Below, piece after piece: positions 1-4,347 of a stretch of DNA of 6,839 nt. Each line of letters opens with the position of its first letter. Position 1 is the stretch's first letter. The position numbers were made by a program, and so were the translations under genes. This DNA is from an uncultured Opitutaceae bacterium (GTDB lineage Bacteria > Verrucomicrobiota > Verrucomicrobiia > Opitutales > Opitutaceae), in NCBI GenBank assembly GCA_937128785.1, contig CAKZMS010000326.1:1-6839 (forward strand). Direction: 5' to 3'. The notes below the pieces were generated by a model. It did not search any database. It saw only the letters and a program-made list of their open reading frames with translations, and had not been told where the DNA came from.

Positions 1-8
1 GATGGTTC

Positions 9-2033
9 ATGCAGGTTTCGTTCATCATTCCCGTTTACAATCAAGTCGGCCATACGCGGCGCTGCCTTGAAGCACTGGAAACGAACCTGAATCCAACCAC
101 CGCCCATGAGATCATCCTGATCAATGACGGCAGCACCGCCGAGACGCGTTCATTTCTCGATACGCTTCCCGAAACGATTCGCGTTGAGCACCTGCCCGAA
201 AACCAAGGCTTCGCGGCGGCCACCAACCACGGCGCGGGGATTGCCCGAGGTCGGTGGCTTTGCTTGCTCAACAATGACGTGGAAATCACCCCGGATTCCA
301 TCGAGGACATGTTAGCGGCAAAGCAACTCCATCCCGACGCGGGAGTCATCGGCAACGTGCAGGTTTCGACCGAGTCCGGGAACGTGGATCACGCCGGGAT
401 CAGGTTCATCGACGGAGGCTACCCGGTCCACGATCGACCGTCCGCCGGCGAGCTCACCCAACGGCCGGATGTCGAATCGGCTTACGCCGTGACAGCCGCC
501 TGCTGCTTGGTGGATCGCCCGTGGTTCAACAACATCGGCGGATTCGACACCGATTACCAAAACGGTTTCGAGGATGTAGATTTGTGTCTTCGCGCCCGTG
601 AGGCCGGATGGGGGGTCTACATTTCAAATCGCAGTGTGGTAAAGCACGCTGTCTCGGCCAGCCAGGGTCGCGGGCGTTTTGAATACCGGAATGCCCGAAA
701 ATTCCTGCAGCGTTGGGGGCCAAGAACCGCCGCCCTGCAAATTGAATCCGAACAGCTCGCAGCAAAACAATTCCGGCGACAGCGGGCGGCGAATCCCGGA
801 CCCGCTGAAGCCCCTCCACCGGTGCGCGCCGCCCGCGCGCGCATCCGAGCTGAGGCCGCCAAGGAAGATGAGATGGCGGACACGCCTCCGACCGTTTGGA
901 TCGATCTGTTGAGAATGGAACCGAGGGGAGCCAACGGGGGCATAAAGCCCCTGACCTACGGACTGCTGCGGGAGATGACTCAGTTGGAATGGAAACCCCT
1001 GCGCTTCGTGATCTTTGCGCAGGAAGCACTCCGCGGCGAACTTGAGTTCATCGACGAACAGGCTATCATCGCAACTCGCCATCCGGCTGGTTGGCAGATG
1101 AAGGGTGAGAACAACCTGCTTACGACTTGCACGACCGACGAAATCAAGGCCTCGCATCCCGCCGACGTGCTTTATTGCCCTTTCGGCACCTCGGAGTTCG
1201 CCCGACCTGACTTACCCTCCGTCTGTCTTTTGGTGGACGCGCTGCACCAAGACCTTCCTTCGGCTCTCCCCATCGAGGAGGTCAATTTTCGGGAAGATAA
1301 TTTCAAACGCATCATTGGCTCGGCTACCTGGATTCAAACCCTCGCGCGTCACGGAACCGAACGGCTCGGTCACCACTACGGTCTCCACCCCACCCGTTGC
1401 TTCCACACCTATGCGGCGGTGCATCGGGAAATTGATCCCAACGCCACGGCGCCGACCCCAGGAGGGGTGCTCCCCACTTCGCCTTTCTTTTTCTATCCCG
1501 CGAATTTCTGGCCGCACAAGAATCACGAGGTGCTGCTGACTGCCTACCGGTTGTATCGCATCGAAGCGGGCGAAGCAGCATGGCCGTTACTCCTCACCGG
1601 CCATCCGGACCGCCGCATGGAATCGCTGCGGACCATGAGCGTCAATCTGGGCATGGCGGATACTGTAACCTTCGCCGGACATCTACCGGACGAAGATTTC
1701 ACCGCGGTCTGGCAGCAGGCGGAGGCACTGGTATTTCCTTCGCTTCACGAAGGGTTCGGCATCCCCTTGGTCGAGGCCTTTCAAGCCGGGTTGCCCGTCG
1801 CGGCGAGTCGGGCATCCGTCCTGCCGGAAGTGGGCGGAGATGCGTGTGCGTGGTTTGATCCCCGCGACCCCGCTGATCTGGCTTCCACGCTGGTCACGAT
1901 ATCGCGCGACGCTCAACTCCGAGAGAGCCTCTCAGCCAAAGGAAAAGCGCGCCTTCCCCTTTTCCATCTCCACTATGAGGCTGGCCGCTTGAACCATTTC
2001 CTGCACGCCGCGGCGCGTAACCTGATGCCATGA
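9..2033 (+). CDS. Bifunctional glycosyltransferase, GT2-GT4 fusion (674 aa)
   Basis: Predicted cytoplasmic or membrane-peripheral enzyme with two glycosyltransferase domains, probably adding two sugars to a surface glycan. Residues 1 to about 237 are a GT-A fold GT2 domain: the N-terminal strand IIPVYN (6-11), nucleotide-binding NDGS (39-42), the metal-site LNNDVEI (87-93, NND in place of DXD), VTAACCLV (161-168), GGFD (177-180), catalytic-base region FEDVDLCLR (187-195) and a late His (213). Residues 240-292 are an Ala/Arg/Pro-rich, probably flexible linker. Residues 295-670 are a GT-B fold GT4 domain: ANGGIK near its start, the inter-domain stretch FYPANFWPHKNH (495-506) and an intact EX7E motif, E581 to E589 in EGFGIPLVE, followed by LPEVGGDA. 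There is no transmembrane segment. The ATG at 9 fits a GT2 N-terminus, but the frame is open back to the window edge, so an upstream start is possible. The stop overlaps the next start. Family assignment is firm; donor and acceptor are unknown. Confidence 0.93.
   Translation: MQVSFIIPVYNQVGHTRRCLEALETNLNPTTAHEIILINDGSTAETRSFLDTLPETIRVEHLPENQGFAAATNHGAGIARGRWLCLLNNDVEITPDSIEDMLAAKQLHPDAGVIGNVQVSTESGNVDHAGIRFIDGGYPVHDRPSAGELTQRPDVESAYAVTAACCLVDRPWFNNIGGFDTDYQNGFEDVDLCLRAREAGWGVYISNRSVVKHAVSASQGRGRFEYRNARKFLQRWGPRTAALQIESEQLAAKQFRRQRAANPGPAEAPPPVRAARARIRAEAAKEDEMADTPPTVWIDLLRMEPRGANGGIKPLTYGLLREMTQLEWKPLRFVIFAQEALRGELEFIDEQAIIATRHPAGWQMKGENNLLTTCTTDEIKASHPADVLYCPFGTSEFARPDLPSVCLLVDALHQDLPSALPIEEVNFREDNFKRIIGSATWIQTLARHGTERLGHHYGLHPTRCFHTYAAVHREIDPNATAPTPGGVLPTSPFFFYPANFWPHKNHEVLLTAYRLYRIEAGEAAWPLLLTGHPDRRMESLRTMSVNLGMADTVTFAGHLPDEDFTAVWQQAEALVFPSLHEGFGIPLVEAFQAGLPVAASRASVLPEVGGDACAWFDPRDPADLASTLVTISRDAQLRESLSAKGKARLPLFHLHYEAGRLNHFLHAAARNLMP
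861..875 (+). promoter_or_regulatory. Possible internal ribosome binding site and ATG at the GT2/GT4 junction
   Basis: AAGGA at 861-865 stands seven bases before an in-frame ATG at 873-875 (Met289). This Met lies in the low-complexity linker, a few residues before the GT4 domain begins (TVWIDLL, 295-301). Initiation here would yield a free GT4 protein of 386 residues, close to the 377 residues of the stand-alone GT4 encoded by the next gene. It may be a relic of a once separate gene, a working internal start, or chance, since the bases also encode Lys-Glu-Asp-Glu. The sequence alone cannot decide. Confidence 0.3.
2030..2033 (+). promoter_or_regulatory. ATGA stop/start overlap (translational coupling)
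   Basis: The TGA of the fusion glycosyltransferase and the ATG of the following GT4 gene share bases in an ATGA. The bases just upstream contain no purine-rich Shine-Dalgarno sequence. Re-initiation by ribosomes finishing the first gene is the simplest explanation, and it would keep the two proteins in step. The overlap is seen directly; the coupling is inferred. Confidence 0.75.
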
Positions 2034-3163
2034 AAATCGGACTCGATGTAGCCCAAACCGCCGCAGAACGTGCGGGCTGCGCCTGGTATGCCGATGCCTT
2101 GGCCCGGGCGATCGTATCGGTGGGAAGACCCGATCGACACGAGTTTGTGTTGTATCACCAATTTGGTGACTGGATCAATGGCGAGCCCGGTCACGGCACC
2201 TATCTGACCGGCAAGGATATTGCGATGCCGATGCGGACGCTCTTACCCGTGCCCGCTCGCGCACTGTGGCGCCAAATCGAAACAGGCGACGCGGACCTCC
2301 CCGGCAAGCCCGATGTGGTGGTATCCTCCAGTTTTCACGCGCCCCGGGTATCACCGGCGAAACTTATCTATGTGGTCCATGACATGGTCTTTTGGTCCCA
2401 CCCGGACTACGCTACCGACGCCACTCGCCTCGTTTGCCAACGAGAACTTGGTCAAGCGGTCGCCCATGCCAATGCGTTCGTGTTTGTGAGTGAGGCAACG
2501 CGCCAGGACTTCGAATCATTCTTCCCCGGCTGGCTGGAGACCAGCGGTCGGCCCCATGAGATCGCCGGTGGGGCCAGTCGCTGGGACTCCGTTGAAGCGA
2601 TTCCGCCCAAAGTCGAAGACGCTCCGTGGTTGATGGTCGGGTCGATCGAACCCCGCAAAAACCACGACTGCGCGCTAACGGCCTACGCGTCTTACTGCCG
2701 TCAGACGGAATCCCCCCGCCCGCTTCACATTGTCGGAGGCCGGGGCTGGCATTCTGAAAAAATCCACGAACGCATTACCGAGTTCCGCCGCAAGGGGCTG
2801 CCCATCATTTACCGCGGCTACGTCGATGACCGGCAGCTTCGTGACGCCTATCGCTCGGCCTATGCGTTGCTCCAACCCAGTTGGCATGAGGGCTTCGGCC
2901 TTCCGGTGTTGGAAGCTTTCAGCCAGGGACTTCCGGTGTTGGCCAGCACGAGGGGACGCCGCCCCGAAGGCGGAGGCGATGCGGCGTGGTTTTGCCCGCC
3001 CGCTCTACCGGATAAGTGGGCTGAACGCATGCGGGAGTTGGATCAATCCCCCGCCCGGGCAACGATCCTAGCGAAGGCAGGTTTGGCCCGGGCAAAAGAG
3101 TTCAGTTGGGAAAAAACGGCCAAAACCGTGCTGGATTTAGCCAATTCCATCCACGTAACCTAA
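2030..3163 (+). CDS. Glycosyltransferase family 4 (GT-B fold), 377 aa
   Basis: Single-domain retaining-type sugar transferase of the GT4 class, normal in length for the family. It is expected to act in the cytoplasm on a nucleotide-sugar donor during glycan assembly. The N-terminal Rossmann half starts with MKIGLDV and carries VVHDMVFWSHP (115-125), like the VHD motif of mannosyltransferase-type GT4 enzymes, and FVSEATRQDF (152-161). The C-terminal donor half begins at VGSIEPRKNH (203-212, with K210), continues through the GG of HIVGGRGW (233-240), and holds the EX7E pair E287 and E295 in HEGFGLPVLEAF. The loop after EX7E reads RRPEGGGDAAWF, where the GT4 domain of the preceding gene has VLPEVGGDACAWF; this is a small departure. 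The start ATG overlaps the preceding stop as ATGA, so translation is probably coupled; no Shine-Dalgarno sequence is evident. The next gene starts 14 bases after the stop. The sugar transferred is not deducible. Confidence 0.93.
   Translation: MKIGLDVAQTAAERAGCAWYADALARAIVSVGRPDRHEFVLYHQFGDWINGEPGHGTYLTGKDIAMPMRTLLPVPARALWRQIETGDADLPGKPDVVVSSSFHAPRVSPAKLIYVVHDMVFWSHPDYATDATRLVCQRELGQAVAHANAFVFVSEATRQDFESFFPGWLETSGRPHEIAGGASRWDSVEAIPPKVEDAPWLMVGSIEPRKNHDCALTAYASYCRQTESPRPLHIVGGRGWHSEKIHERITEFRRKGLPIIYRGYVDDRQLRDAYRSAYALLQPSWHEGFGLPVLEAFSQGLPVLASTRGRRPEGGGDAAWFCPPALPDKWAERMRELDQSPARATILAKAGLARAKEFSWEKTAKTVLDLANSIHVT
3111..3116 (+). other. A6 run preceding an open -1 frame into the next gene
   Basis: Six consecutive A residues lie within codons 361-363 of the GT4 gene (Glu-Lys-Thr), about 15 codons before its stop. 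The -1 frame here is free of stops from base 3025 onward and leads directly into the frame of the giant downstream gene. A slip on the run would replace the last residues of the GT4 protein and join it to the next one. It is not a canonical X-XXY-YYZ heptamer in the reading frame, so programmed slippage is only a possibility. Confidence 0.2.
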
Positions 3164-3177
3164 GTGTTTCCCTCCCA

Positions 3178-4347
3178 GTGAATATCCTCTTCGCGAACTA
3201 CGGCGACTGCACGTCGAACAGCCTCAATCATATCGGGGCGTTTGCGAATCAGCTTATCCGGAATGGCCACGACTGCATCGTAGCCATCCCCAATCACCCC
3301 GAGACCGCCCGGGTCCTGCCCCATCCACTGTTTCGCGTCGTCACCTTCGATCGCATGTTGGATGAGCCCAGAGCCTTCGCCAACCGTCGGGGAGCCGACG
3401 TGGTGCAAGTCTGGACTCCGCGAGAGAATGTTCGATCGTTCGCCATGCGCTACCTCGTCAGCGCTCCGGACGCGCGACTGATCATTCATCTGGAGGACAA
3501 TGAGGAACATCTGACCCGTTCATTTCTCGAACGCGAAGAGACGTCCCTGGAACCGAATGCCGATCACGAGCTGGCGGAGCGTCTACCCGGTAACCTCTCG
3601 ATTCCTTTACGGGCCCGCCATTTCCTGAAAATCGCGCATGGCCTCACGCCCATCACCGCCAAACTGCGGGAAGTCACCCCCTATTCCGTCCCGACTCCTC
3701 TGCTCCATCCGGGGATCGAGGCGCTGCCAAAGTTCTCGACCGAAGAGATTACCCGGGAACGCGCTAATCTCGTAAATTCGGAGAACGAGAAACTCATTGT
3801 CTACACGGGGAGCACGACGTTCGCGAATCTTCCGGATGTGAAGTGCCTGGCCACCGCCGTACGGATTCTGAACGAGTCCGGCATTCCGACCCGGCTCATC
3901 CGCACCGGGCTTCAACCCGAGGAATACCGAGAGGCCCTTGCCGAACTGGGCGGTTCATTTGTAACTGATCTCGGCTTCGTGCCGAAGTCCCGCCTCCCTC
4001 GTCTGCTGGCCGCCGCCGATGTGCTGGTGCAACCCGGTGCCGCCGGAGATTTCAACGACTATCGCCTGCCGTCCAAGCTTCCCGAATTTCTCTGGGCAGG
4101 TCGGCCCACGGTTCTTCCCGCCACCAATATTGGAGCTCAGATACGAGACGGCCGGGAAGGACTGCTATTGGCCAACGACAGTCCCGAAGAAATTGCCCGC
4201 CGCTGCCGGGAGGTATTCGAGAACCCCGAACTGGCAGCACAATTGGGCAAAGGTGCCCAATCATTTGCCCAACTGCATTTTAATCTCACGGCGAACACGC
4301 AAGGACTCGCGAACTTCTACGAATCTCTCGCCAGCGCCGAATCGGTC
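3178..4347 (+). other. Domain: GT4-like GT-B module with degenerate EX7E
   Basis: This N-terminal module of the giant protein (residues 1-390) opens with MNILFANYGD, then SLNHIGAFANQLIRNGHDC, the usual first helix of GT-B enzymes. HLEDNEEHL (104-112) is an acidic motif. The second half shows VYTGSTTFANLPD (208-220), RLIRTG (239-244) and YRLPSKLPEFLWAGRP (295-310). E303 matches the second Glu of EX7E, but the position eight residues earlier is Y295, not Glu, and the VYTGSTTFAN segment lacks the Lys seen in the two other GT4 domains of the window. It could be a divergent active transferase or a structural partner for the downstream domains. Confidence 0.8.

Noticed and set aside
2..70. ATG at base 2 opening a short frame that ends with a TGA at 68-70
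   Set aside because: It is out of frame with the well-supported GT2 domain, too short and has no recognisable product. It could be the tail of an upstream gene, but this cannot be shown.
526..1157. Several overlapping minus-strand frames and a short plus-strand frame opposite or within the first gene
   Set aside because: They are Arg/Ser/Pro/Ala-rich shadow translations without domains, and the GT2-GT4 reading frame explains the sequence fully.
2900..2942. A 13-base direct repeat (CTTCCGGTGTTGG at 2900-2912 and 2930-2942)
   Set aside because: Both copies encode Leu-Pro-Val-Leu in the EX7E region, where GT4 proteins naturally have two similar LPV stretches ten residues apart. It looks like coincidence in coding sequence, not a mobile or recombination site.
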